Shown: positions 25,362 through 35,700 of the stretch, piece after piece
How positions within the stretch are numbered: the stretch's first letter is position 1
Layout: each line of letters opens with the position of its first letter
From: Streptomyces sp. NBC_00258
GTDB lineage: Bacteria; Actinomycetota; Actinomycetes; Streptomycetales; Streptomycetaceae
Reading direction: 5' to 3'
NCBI RefSeq assembly: GCF_036182465.1
Contig: NZ_CP108081.1
Coordinates: forward strand, 11,098,001 to 11,162,000
DNA length: 64,000 nucleotides
Notes under the pieces: generated by a model
Seen by the model: only the letters and a program-made list of their open reading frames with translations
The model's database searches: none
What the model was told of the DNA's origin: nothing
Position numbers and translations under genes: made by a program

Positions 25362-26032
25362 GCATCAGTGTCGTCGTCGCCGACGACCAGGCGCTCGTAC
25401 GCCGCGGCTTCGCCATGATTCTCCGGGTCCACCACGACATCGAGGTCGTGGCCGAGGCGGGGACCGGTATCGAGGCGATCGAGGCCGTACGCCGGCATCG
25501 CCCGGACGTGATCCTCATGGACATCCGCATGCCCGAGATGGACGGCCTCGAAGCGACCTCCCGGATCCTTCAGGAGGCCGACTGGGAAACCCGGGTGCTG
25601 ATCCTGACCACCTTCGACCCGGACGAGTACGTCTACGAGGCGCTGCGCTCCGGCGCCAGTGCCTTCGTGCTCAAGGACATTCCCCCCGAACAACTGGCCA
25701 CCGCCGTACGCACCGTGGCCGAGGGCGGGACACTGCTGGCCCCCTCGATCACCCGGCGCTTCATCGACCGGTTCACGCAGCGCCGCGTCAACACCGTCGC
25801 CGCGGCACGCCTGGAACGGCTCACCGGCCGAGAGGGCGAGATCATGACCGCCGTCGCCCGGGGCGCGAGCAACGCGGAGATCGCCGGGCAACTGTCCATC
25901 GGCGCCGCCACGGTCAAATCACATGTGTCGAGCATCCTCACCAAACTCGGGCTGCGCGACCGGATCCAGATCGTGATCTTCGCCTACGAGAGCGGCCTCG
26001 TGGAAGCGGGCGACCACGACGTCGGCCACTGA
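25358..26032 (+). CDS. NarL/LuxR-family response regulator
   Basis: A 224-residue regulator with a receiver domain (SVVVADDQALVRRGF; phospho-acceptor Asp in VILMDIRMPEMDG; TTFDPDEYVYEAL; Lys in AFVLKDIPPEQL) and a C-terminal LuxR-type helix-turn-helix (LERLTGREGEIMTAVARGAS, then IGAATVKSHVSSILTKLGL). GTG start overlapping the kinase stop indicates translational coupling. Probable target is the divergent MMPL promoter with its repeated palindromes (inference). Confidence 0.95.
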   Translation: MSISVVVADDQALVRRGFAMILRVHHDIEVVAEAGTGIEAIEAVRRHRPDVILMDIRMPEMDGLEATSRILQEADWETRVLILTTFDPDEYVYEALRSGASAFVLKDIPPEQLATAVRTVAEGGTLLAPSITRRFIDRFTQRRVNTVAAARLERLTGREGEIMTAVARGASNAEIAGQLSIGAATVKSHVSSILTKLGLRDRIQIVIFAYESGLVEAGDHDVGH

Positions 26033-26037
26033 CGGCG

Positions 26038-26590
26038 TCAGGAGGTGAGCTGCTGGTGCCCTATGACGGAGAGCAGTTCGAGTTTGCCGTGGCTCTCCGT
26101 GCCGGGGCGTGTGGTCAGTACGACCAAGGTCTGTGCGCGGTTGTCGGTGAACAGGACCTGGCCGTCGACATCGATGCGGCCGAGTTCGGGATGGACGATC
26201 GTCTTGCTCTCGTCGTAGCGCTGGGCGACTTCCTGCAACTCCCACAGGCGGACGAACTCAGGGCTGTGTTCCTGGAGTTCGGCGACTATCCGAGCGGCTC
26301 TGGGGATGTCGCTGCCGGATGTCAGCGCGACCCGCAGACGGGCGGCCTGGGCACGGCCGTGGCGTGGGTGGTCCCCCTCGGGGTACACCAGGCGTTCGGC
26401 GGGGTCCATGAATCAGCGGTAGTAGGCACTGCGGGCCAGTCCGGTGTGGAGCGTCTGGTCGCCGAGCAGCGCGGTGGCGAGCGGGTTCATCGCGAGGGTG
26501 TCGGCCATGTCGGTCAGCACCAGGGCCGGGGAGTCGTTCAGACGGTCCAGGACCCGCCGCCCCCGCGCTGCCGATACTGCCGCCGGAGGC
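26038..26590 (-). pseudogene. MmyB-like XRE-family regulator remnant
   Basis: On the minus strand a single frame encodes the C-terminal ligand-sensing (MmyB-like) domain of XRE-type regulators: RRVLDRLNDSPALVLTDMAD, TALLGDQTLHTGLARSAYYR, then FMDPAERLVYPEGDHPR, EHSPEFVRLWELQEVAQRY and IDVDGQVLFTDNRAQTLVVL. It is broken twice. An in-frame TGA at 26413-26415 interrupts the motif where the family usually has Trp (YYR-stop-FMDP). The N-terminal helix-turn-helix is missing altogether; homology stops near 26570, where the plus-strand FAD-oxidase remnant begins. Confidence 0.8.
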
Positions 26591-27248
26591 ACACGGCAGG
26601 CCGGTCCTGGTCCTCGTCCCCGTCTACACCGGGGACCTCGCAACAGCGGATGAGGTCATCGAGCCGCTCGTCGCACTCGGCCGGCCGCTGGTCAACCTGG
26701 TCGCCAGGATGCCGTGGCTGCGGGCGAACAGCATGCTCGACGCCGTAGCGCCGTACGGCCAGCGCATGAACCTGCGTGGTGGCTACCTACCTGCCCTGTC
26801 CACCGACGTCATCGACATTCTGTTGCGCCAGGCCGTAACCGCTCCGTCGCACCCCGGTGCCGCCACCTCCTTCAACCTCTGGTGCATGGGCGGCGCGATC
26901 TCCGAGGACGTCGCCGAGGACGCCACGGCATTCTCCCGCGAGGGCGCCGCCTGGCTGTGGGAGGCCGTCAACATGTGGGACGTGCCCGACCACGACACCC
27001 AGTACGAGCAGTGGGCGACGACCGTCAGCGAGGTGATGCGGCCCCATTCGCTGACCAACGGCTACACCAACCTCACCGACGACCTGGGCGAGGCATGGCG
27101 CCGCGGCGTGCACGGCAGCGAGGCCAAGCACCAGCGGCTGCGCACGGTCAAGACCACCTGGGACCCGCACAACCTGCTCCGCCACAACAAGAACATCGCC
27201 CCCGAGGACATCGCTGCTCCGGCCGGCAGCGAGGGCCCGCGACGCTGA
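26590..27248 (+). pseudogene. FAD-linked oxidase (berberine-bridge type) C-terminal remnant
   Basis: The plus-strand frame encodes only the substrate-domain half and BBE tail of a berberine-bridge-like FAD oxidase: VYTGDLATADEVIEPLVALG, MPWLRANSMLDAVAPYGQRM, GGYLPALSTDVIDILL, and the C-terminal KTTWDPHNLLRHNKNIAPED. The N-terminal FAD-binding domain (about 250 residues, with the flavin-attachment His) is absent and no ribosome site precedes the fragment; the ATG at 26709 is internal to the domain. Homology begins at the same point where the divergent MmyB remnant loses its N-terminus, indicating one deletion across a divergent gene pair. Confidence 0.8.
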
Positions 27249-27442
27249 TCTCGCACCTCCACGCCCCTGTCCGGACACCGGCTGTGGCCGTGGAGAGGCA
27301 TGACGGCCATGTCTTTGGTTCGGCTGGAAGGATCCCGTACGCCACGGTCACGGGCTCGGCCTGGCCGATTCGGGGCGCGCGACTGTGCGCGGCCAAGCCG
27401 CCAAGGCTCGGTCGCGCACGGCGAGCAGGGTGTCCGCATCCG

Positions 27443-29005
27443 TCAACGACGGAGGCGCTTGCGCAGCGCGGGGGCCGAGGCGCGCTCCCACACCGCGGGC
27501 ACCTCCTGTTCCCTGGCGTTCGCTCCGGCCTGCTCCGTGCCGTAGAGCAGACCCCAGGTGAAGCCGGCCTCGCCCGCCGTCTGGGCCGCCACGGCCAGAT
27601 CCCTGATCGTGCCCCGGGCGACCACGCTGTCCTGATGATCACCGAGGACCTTCTGGACCGCCTTGACGCGCCTGCCCAGACGCTTGGCCGGTTTCCCGAG
27701 GGCAGGGCGGGCCACCTCGGTCGCGTAGCGCACCTTCTTCGCCGCCTTGCGGGCCTCGTGCAGCGCCACGTCGCGCTTGGGACCGGGCGACAGGTCCAGA
27801 GCGTGCGTCATGCGCTCGGCCAGGCGGTCGTACTCCTTGAGGACAGCCCTGGCCACGACCTTGCCGGCCGCCTTGCCGGCCTTGGCACGCAGCGGAGGCC
27901 GCTCCACCAGTGTGGCGAGGGAGTCGAGCAGGGTCAGGTAGCGGCGCGAGCCCAGGGCATCGAGAGAGCGCTGGTGGGACTCGGTGCCACGGACGACGTT
28001 CCATGTCTGGAGCCGCGCCACGACGGGGCCGAGAACGAGCTTCTCGGGCAGGACGTCGACGCCGTGGGTGAGGCGCTCCATCAGAACTTCCTGATCGCGC
28101 TCGGCGCCCAACTCACCGGCCAGCCACTTCAGCTCGGCCCGGATCGCGTCCGTGACCTCGCGGTCCAGGACGGACCGGTAGGAGCGCAGACAACTGCGCA
28201 GACGGCGGCAGGCGACGCGCATCTTGTGCACCGAGTCGGGCCGGTCGCGTCGTACGGCCGGATCGAGGGCCGTGAGTATACGGATCTGTTCGCGCACGTA
28301 TGTGAGGACCTGCTCGCCGGCCGAGCCCGGGTTCAGGTCCAGGTCGCCGGACCGGTCAACGCGATCGGCCGAGGCGGCGGTCGTCGTCTCGTCGAGGGCC
28401 CGGGCCAGCTTCGACGGGGACTGCGCGCGAGCGATGCCGTTCTTCCGCAGTTTCTTGTCCACGGCGTCCAGCAGCGCGGGATCGGCGCCCTCGGCCAGCT
28501 CCACTTCCACCTCGTTCCACGCGGCACGCCTGCCCTCCGCACGCAGGGACTCCGCTCGAACCGTGTCGAAGTTCAGCGCGGCACGGAGAGTGCCCTCGGC
28601 GTCGACAAGATGCCGCACCTCGCGGGTCGAGCGAATGCGAACCACCGGGGTCAGCCTTGCTCCGCGCGTGCGGGAGACGGTCAGGTCGAGCATGGTGTCC
28701 GGGACGGTGTCGGTCAGAGCAGCCTGGATCTCCTCCCGACTGTCGCCCGGCAACGGCAGTTTGAGATGCCACCCGGCGTCGGAGCCGCCGGTCCTGCAGC
28801 GCAGCGTGGCGGAAGAACCGGACAGGCGAAGGTCGGCGGTGTCGTAGTAGACCGCGTCCAACTCCTCGGGTCCCCGGTCGACGACCGCCGCGACACCTTC
28901 CACACGCTCCAACTGGGACAGCCAGGAGGCATCGGACAGCCAGGAGGTGTCGGAGGACGAAGGGACGGCGTACTTGCGTTCTGTCTCGCGCATCGACTGG
29001 ACCAT
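27443..29005 (-). CDS. CYTH and CHAD domain-containing protein
   Basis: A 520-residue protein with an N-terminal CYTH (triphosphate tunnel) domain, residues 1-210, starting with the ExExK-type motif RETERKYAV and containing YYDTADLRLSGSSATLRCR and WHLKLPLPGDS. The CHAD domain follows at about 225-520 (VHKMRVACRRLRSCLRSYR, ALHEARKAAKKVRYATEVA), a His-rich helical fold. CYTH domains hydrolyse or bind triphosphate compounds, and CHAD domains bind inorganic polyphosphate and target proteins to polyphosphate granules. ATG 29005 is given; ATG 28993, four codons in, is equally plausible. It diverges from the small Ala-rich membrane-tail protein next to it. Confidence 0.92.
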   Translation of the reverse strand: MVQSMRETERKYAVPSSSDTSWLSDASWLSQLERVEGVAAVVDRGPEELDAVYYDTADLRLSGSSATLRCRTGGSDAGWHLKLPLPGDSREEIQAALTDTVPDTMLDLTVSRTRGARLTPVVRIRSTREVRHLVDAEGTLRAALNFDTVRAESLRAEGRRAAWNEVEVELAEGADPALLDAVDKKLRKNGIARAQSPSKLARALDETTTAASADRVDRSGDLDLNPGSAGEQVLTYVREQIRILTALDPAVRRDRPDSVHKMRVACRRLRSCLRSYRSVLDREVTDAIRAELKWLAGELGAERDQEVLMERLTHGVDVLPEKLVLGPVVARLQTWNVVRGTESHQRSLDALGSRRYLTLLDSLATLVERPPLRAKAGKAAGKVVARAVLKEYDRLAERMTHALDLSPGPKRDVALHEARKAAKKVRYATEVARPALGKPAKRLGRRVKAVQKVLGDHQDSVVARGTIRDLAVAAQTAGEAGFTWGLLYGTEQAGANAREQEVPAVWERASAPALRKRLRR

Positions 29006-29187
29006 GTAGTACCGGTAGGCGCGATCCGCCGGGCGAAACACCGCCGTGGACGTGAGTTCGCATTTCTGTGGGGGATCGCCCGCATCGACGGACTCGACGA
29101 CGGTGGGCGGGAGCCGCCGCCCGATGCGATCAGCTTGCGCGATGAGGGTCTCCGTTTGCCGAACGTGAGGCTGGTTACCCGGCGCAC

Positions 29188-29628
29188 ATGGCTGGAGCAA
29201 GCGACAAGACGACGAACGGACAGACGCCGCCCGCGAGCGCGCGAGCGGCGAAGAACACCGTGACCAAAGGCGCCGCGGCGCCGGCGAAGGAGTCGCAGCG
29301 GGCTGCCGCCCAGGCGGCGGAGAGCGCCGGAGAAGCGGCCGCCGCCGTCGGCCACGGCAGCAAGGAAGCCGTGGTGAGTCTCGGCGGAGCGGCGTCGGAG
29401 AAGGCCAGGGAAGCGGCCAGGACAGTGCAGGGCACCGTCTCCTCGGCCGCCCAGCAGACGGTCGGAAAGGCCGGCATGGCCTGGACCCTCCTGAAGGCCA
29501 GGAAGGTTGTGGCGGTCGTCGCCGGAGCGGGGACCGCCACCGTGGTCCTCTGCTCCTACACGCTGGGCCGCCGTGCCGGTCTGCGTCGGCGTGGCCCGCT
29601 CTCCCGCCTCAGCGGCGGCCGTCTCTGA
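29188..29628 (+). CDS. Small Ala-rich helical protein with single C-terminal transmembrane segment
   Basis: A 146-residue protein I cannot assign to a named family. Residues 1-100 are rich in Ala, Lys, Ser and Glu and predicted helical (KGAAAPAKESQRAAAQAAES; GSKEAVVSLGGAASEKAREA), resembling phasin-like or amphipathic stress proteins. Residues 106-127 form a hydrophobic helix (VVAVVAGAGTATVVLCSYTLG), and the tail is strongly basic (RRAGLRRRGPLSRLSGGRL). It diverges from the CYTH-CHAD gene, which suggests, without proof, a shared role at polyphosphate granules. A strong hairpin terminator follows. Confidence 0.7.
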   Translation: MAGASDKTTNGQTPPASARAAKNTVTKGAAAPAKESQRAAAQAAESAGEAAAAVGHGSKEAVVSLGGAASEKAREAARTVQGTVSSAAQQTVGKAGMAWTLLKARKVVAVVAGAGTATVVLCSYTLGRRAGLRRRGPLSRLSGGRL

Positions 29629-29679
29629 ACAGCGGGACGCCACCGATCTGAACAGCAGAGCGACACCTGGGCGCCCCTC

Positions 29680-29720
29680 GGCCGGGCCCGCGAGAGCTTC
29701 CCGCTCTCGCGGGCCCGGCC
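29680..29720. terminator. Bidirectional terminator hairpin
   Basis: A perfect 18-bp stem (GGCCGGGCCCGCGAGAGC and its complement) with a 5-nt loop lies between the convergent small-protein gene and the megasynthase gene, 52 bp after one stop and 26 bp after the other. It is placed to end both transcripts. Confidence 0.85.
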
Positions 29721-29745
29721 GTTTGGCCATCGTGCACGCCACCGG

Positions 29746-32700
29746 TCAGCGTTTCCTCGGCAGACCAACCGCCACGTCCGAACTGATGACGTGCCCGAGC
29801 AGGTGGAGCGGGGCCGCCGTCACTCCGGCCTGTTCCACGGCCCGGGCGTAGGCGTGGGCCACCTCCCGGTCCACCAAGCCGTGCACCAGCGGCAGTTCGG
29901 GCAACGAGGCGTGCAACAGGGACTCCGTACGGCAGGACGCGAGGGTGCCCTCGATCCAGGGCTGGGCGAGGTAGCCGGCCGCTGCCGTGGCAGGCAGGCC
30001 CTCGGCGGGCTCACGGTGGGTGCGGCCGATGTGGAGCAGTCCGCCGCCCAGAACCAGTACGTCCTGCCGGTCCCGCATCCGGGCGAGTGCTCGGGCGGTG
30101 TCGAAGCAGTGGGGGAAGGAGTCGTCGATCACGGTGGTGCCCGGCCTCAGCCGGTCCACCTCCAGGACCGCGGCGCTGCCGCTGATCGCCGTCACCAGCA
30201 GATCGGTCCCGTACACCGCGTCCGGCAGTCCCTGCCGGGACTCCACCACCTCGACCTCGCCGGCCAGCCCCCGCTCACGCAGGTTCCGGGCCAGCTCCTC
30301 CAGTCGCGGTGCGCTGCCCCGTACGTCGCACAGCAGGAGCCGACGTGGTGGACGGGGGGCCTGTGCGAGGAGCAGTTCCAGCGAGGAGGAGCCGATCGAA
30401 CCCAGCCCCACGAACGCGACGTCGAGGTCCGCGAGGTTCTGGCCGGTGGCGTCGAGGGCCGCCCGCACCGTCTTGACCACCGACACAACGGTCGCCGCGT
30501 GGCCCGTCGTCACGGCCGCTGCCCCCTCGACGGAGGACAGCACGTCGAAGCCGTAACCGGTCAGCGACGGGATCATCCCCGCCAGCGAGACGCAGCGGGC
30601 GCCGAGCGAGGAAGCCAGGGACACCGCGTGGCCGGCGTGCCGGACGAGACCGGGATCCCGGCCGAGCTCGTCGGCGAAGAGCGGCACGCATACGAAGCCC
30701 GAGCGGCCCAGGGGCGTCTCCACCGTCTCCAGGAGGCGCGGCGCGCCGTCGGGGAACAGCATCGTGCGCAGTTCGGCGCGTGGCAGCGCCCCGTCGGGCA
30801 GGCCCGCCAGCCGCGCCAGATGGTCGGGGGCCGGCAGGTATCCGACCAGTGCCGCGTCCATCGTCTCCCGAGCCCGCTGCCGTCGAACCGCGAGGCCGGG
30901 GCTTGATGCCCGGGTGAGCCGGGCGCGGATCGACTGCGCGAAGCCGTCCAGTGCGGGCGGCGAGAAGGCATTCGCGGATCCACGGAGCGTCACGCGCAGC
31001 CCGTCTCCGTCCGGCCGTACCGCCATGAACACGTCCGTCGCCGTCGACGGCGGGGCGAACGCGCTGTCCGCGTCCTCCCACGACACCGTCAGCGTGCCGC
31101 CGTTGGGGGCGGCCAGCGCGGAGAAGTCCAGGAAGGTGAAGAAGAACTGCGACGTCAGCGGCAGCCCGTTGGCGTGGCGAGGGAGTACGTCCTCGTGGGT
31201 CCGTGCCTCCTCCGCCTCGGTCACGATCCGGCGCAGGGCATCACCGAAGGGACCTTCTCCCGGCCCCTGGCCGGTTGTGCCGTCCGGCCGCATCGGTACC
31301 GCGGCGGCGAACGGGCCGAAGATCCGGTGCACATCAGGCAGCGGACGGTCCCGCCCGCTCACCGCCAGCCCGAGGATCAGGTCCGCTTGGCCGGTGACCT
31401 CCGCCAACTGCTGGTAGTAGGCGGTCAGCAGCGGCGCGTACAGGGTCGCCCCCGCCTCTGCCGCGAGCACCCGCAGCGCTGCCGTCCGGCTCGCGTCGAG
31501 CACGAACTCCGCCGAATGGAACGCGGGGGTGGCGCCGTCCGTCGGCGTACTGCTGCCGCTGCCCGTGTCGTCGTTGAGGGCGCGCAGCACCGGGGGCCGG
31601 TAGGGGGCACCCAGCCGGGCCCGGCGTTGCGCGGCGCCCGGCGCTGAGCCGGACCCCGCTCGGGATTCGGATGCGGCTTCGATGACCGTCTCGGCCAACA
31701 GCAGGCAGTGGTCACGGAAGGTGGCACGCGGTGGGGAGGACGGTTCGGCTGTGTGGCCGACGACCAGCCGGTCGTACGCGTCCGTCAGTTCCTGCATGAG
31801 CAGCGCGGCGCTGTACCCGTCGCCGATGAGGTGGTGCGCGTGGACGAGGAGGACGTGCTCGTGCGGAGCCAGGGTGAGCACGCGCAGCCGCAGCAGGGGC
31901 CAGGTCCACGGCTCGAAGCGCCGGCCTGCCTCGGCCGCAGCCCGCTCGTCGACATCTCCGCGGTCGCGGAGTGTCTCGAAGACGACCGGCAGCCGCAGTG
32001 AGCGCGGCAGTTCCTGCTGGACGGGCGGCCGGGCGCCGGATGGGAAGACGGTGCGCAGCATCGCGTGGCGTTCCACCAGCAGGTCCACCGCGGTCTGGAA
32101 GACCTCCTGGTCCAGTGGGCCGGTCAGCCGTAGCCGCGCCAGCCAGGCACCACCGCCAGGTGAGAGCTCCTCGGCCAGGAGGAATCCGCGCTGGCCCGGC
32201 GTGAGAGGGAAGGGAGCCATGTGGTCCGCTCCCGCCGAGCGGGAGCCCGCGGCGGTGGCTGTCTCCGTCCGGCACGGTTGCCCCTCGCCCGCGACCACTG
32301 CCGCATCCACCGCGGCGGCGAGCGCGGCGAGAGTGCGGTGGCGGTAGACCGCGGTCGGCCTGGGCAACGGCCCTTCCTGGTCCCCGAGCCGGGCGAACAC
32401 CTGGAGGACGAGCATCGAGTCTCCGCCGAGGTCGAAGAAGTCGTCCTCCCGGCAGACCGGGCCGGCCTCCAGCAGTTCGGACCAGATCGCCGCCAGCCGC
32501 CGTTCGGTCGGCGTCGCCGGGGGAGTACCGCGGTCGGCGGTCGTCGACAGCGCGGTGGTCGACGCGGACAGGGACGCGGACGGCGTGGGCAGGGACGACA
32601 ACCGTGCCGTGGAGGTCTGCTCCTGTGCCGCCCCAGCGTCCCTCGCCACCCTGCCCGCACGGTCCGCGGGGGCAGATGCCCGGTCGGACAGAGCACGGCG

Positions 32701-35700
32701 GTCGACCTTGCCGGTCCCGGTCAGCGGCAGCGCGTCAACGACCGTGATGCGCGCCGGGACCATGAACGGCGGCACGACGTCCGAGAGGTGTCGGCGCACG
32801 TCACGCGTGGCCGGTCGGCCGGAACCGGGCCGGACGGTCACGAACGCCAGCAGCCGCCCTTCGCGCGCGGTCACAGCGGCCCGTGCAATGCCGGGGTGTG
32901 TCTGGAGGGCCGCCTCGACCTCTCCCGGCTCCACCCGGTTCCCACGGATCTTCACCTGGTCGTCGACTCGGCCCAGGAACTCCAGGGTGCCGCCCTCGCC
33001 GCGGCGTACCCGGTCCCCGCTGCGATACCAGCGGCGACCGTCACGTACGGCGAACGCACGGGTCGTCAGGTCCGGCTCGCCCAGATAACCGGGGGTCAAC
33101 CCGACTCCCGCGATGAGCAGTTCGCCGAACTCGTCCCGCCCGCACGGCGTGCCGTCGGGGCGGACCACCTCCAGATCGGTACCGGCGACGGCCCGTCCGA
33201 TCGGCAGAAGTTGTACGTCGTCGTCGGGACGGACGTCGATGACGTGGCAGGTGGCGTTGATCGTCGCCTCTGTGGGCCCGTACAGGTTGGCGATCCGTGT
33301 GCCGGTTCCGAACAGGTCGAACCACCGGCGGACGTGCGCGGCAGGCAGTGCCTCACCTCCGACGTGCACCCATCGCAGTGCCGACAGGTCCGGTCGCCCG
33401 GCCCCGCGTCGCACCTGCTCCTCGGCCGCCGACAGCAGTTGCTCCCACAGCGTCGGTACGGAGCTCCATACGGTGATCCGCGCCCGCTCCACGTACGCGA
33501 GCAGCAGTTCGGGGTCGCGTCGCAGGTCCTGCGGCACGGTCACCACGGTGGCGCCGACCAGGAGAGGTGCGAGCAACTGGCGTACGGAGGCGTCGAAGCA
33601 CGGCGACGCAGTCTGGGCCAGGCGGTCCTGGGCGCCGTAGCCGAAGGTGGCGACGGCCCAGTCGAGGTAGTTCTCCATCGCCCGGTGAGTGATGGGGACC
33701 GCCTTGGGGCGCCCGGTGGATCCGGAGGTGAAGATGACGTACGCGATCGCCTCGGCCTCCGCCGTGGACACGGGGACGACGGCCTCTGCGACCGGCGCGC
33801 TCGGCAGGTCGTCGACGGCCACGGCCCGAACTCCGCCGAGGGCGTTGGCGGTTGACAGGGTCGAGGCATGGCACACCACGGTGGTGGCACCCGTGCGGGC
33901 CAGCTGATCCGCCATCCGTGCCGTGGGATGGCCCGCATCCAGCGGAACCCAGCCGGCACCGGCCCGCAGGATGCCGACCACGCCGATCACGGTGTCCGGG
34001 CCCGGCTCGGTGAGGAGTCCGACCAGGGAGCCCGGACGCACGCCGAGGGCCCGCAGGCGCGCGGCGAGCCGGTCCGATGCGCGGTCGAGGGCCGCGTAGG
34101 TGAGCGTCGCCGCGCCGGAGTCGACCGCGGTCGCCGTGGGCGTGGCACGGAACCGGTCGAGCAGGCGGTCGACCAGGCTTGGACCGCCGTCCGATCCGGC
34201 GAGCGACGCGGACGTCACGCCGGAATCAGGGGAGGCGACCTCAGCAGGCGCAAGGGCAGTCGCAGGCGGTGCGGGGAGCGCACACAGAGCGGCCAGTTCC
34301 TCCCGGTACTCCCGGTCCAGACGCGCCACGGTCCGCCGCTCGAAGAGCGGGAGCGGAAAGTTCCACGACATGCGCAGCACAGGGCCGTCCGCCCAGCACA
34401 GCAGGCTCAGCCGGGTCGCGGCCGAGCCGGTGCCGGCCGCGGTCGCCCGCACTTCCACCGGGCAGTCCGCCGCCGGGCGGGCCGGGAAGCGGGCGAAACT
34501 GAAGCCCGCCGGGCTCGCCGTGCGAGGGCCGCCGTCGGCACCGGACAACAGCCCGGCCAGGTCAAGACTGCTCAGGTCGGCGTGCCGCTCGCTCTCCAGC
34601 CATGCCCGGCGCAGCCGCTCCGCCAGAGCCACGAGCGGCTCCTCCAGGTCCGCCTCGCACAGCAGAGGAAGCGTGTCGGCGAGTGGGCCGACGAGCCGGT
34701 CCACCCCCTCGAACCGGTCGTCGCGCCCGGCCCGGGCCACGTTCACGGCCATGTCCCGGCGGCCCGTCCACCGCACCAGACAGCGCACGTACGCGGCGAG
34801 CAGCAGGTGGAACAGCGATACGTCATGCGCGGCGGCCAGCCGTTCCAGGCCGGTGGTGAGGGCCGCGTCGAGTGCGCCGTGGTGTTGCACGAGCGGGCCC
34901 GACGGGGGCGCGTCGGGATCACCGTCGTACGGCAGCCGCAGCGGTTCGCCCCGTCCGGCCAGGCGCTCCGCCCAGTAACGCCGGGTGGCGTCCGGGTTGT
35001 TGGAACCGGGGGAGTGGACGCGCGCTGCCGCGTACGTCGCGAAGTCCAGCGCTGGCGGGATCAGTTGGGGTCGTTCTCCGCGCCACAGCGAGGTGTACAG
35101 GGCCCACAGGTCTTCGGCCAGGACGTTGAGGCTGTACCCGTCCGCCGCCGCGTGATGGACCACCAGCAGCAGGTGCGCCAGGCTCGGTTCCTGACGGAGT
35201 ACGACAGCCCGCACCGGCGGTTCGACGGCAAGGTCGAAACGCCGGTTGCAGAGGGCCGATTCGACGTCGGCCAGGCTCTGGCCGGTCCCCTCGCGCACCT
35301 CGTACCAGGTCTGCAGGGGCGTCGTCGGCGCCAGTCGCTGGAGCGGCGTGGCGCCCGCGTCGTCGATACGCAGCCGCAGCATGCCGTGCCGTTCGGCCAG
35401 AGCTGTCAACGCCCGGCTGAGGACGTGGGTGTCCAGCGGGCCGCGGATCGTCAGGCGCAGATGACCACGGGCCGGGACGTCCGGGTGCAGCCGGCTGCTG
35501 GTGTGCAGGGCCAGTTGTACGGGGGTGAGGGCGAAGGGGGTGCCGTCGTCCACCGCGGCCGGAAGCAGGCCACGGTGAGCGTCCGGCCCCGGCTCGACGG
35601 CGTCGGCTCCGGCCACGGCCTGCGTGTCGAGGTGGGCGGCCAGCTCGCGCACGGTCCGGTACTCGAAGAAGAGCGTGGTGGGCCATGGGCGCCCCGTCCT

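Noticed and set aside
27062..27439. Minus-strand frames between the FAD-oxidase remnant and the CYTH-CHAD gene
   Set aside because: Codon use is poor and the encoded proteins have no motifs; part is antisense of the oxidase fragment.
30880..32220. Terminal domain before the reductase as an epimerization domain
   Set aside because: The HHxxxDG motif and the downstream sequence fit a condensation-type fold but I see no epimerization-specific motifs, so I left it as C-type.
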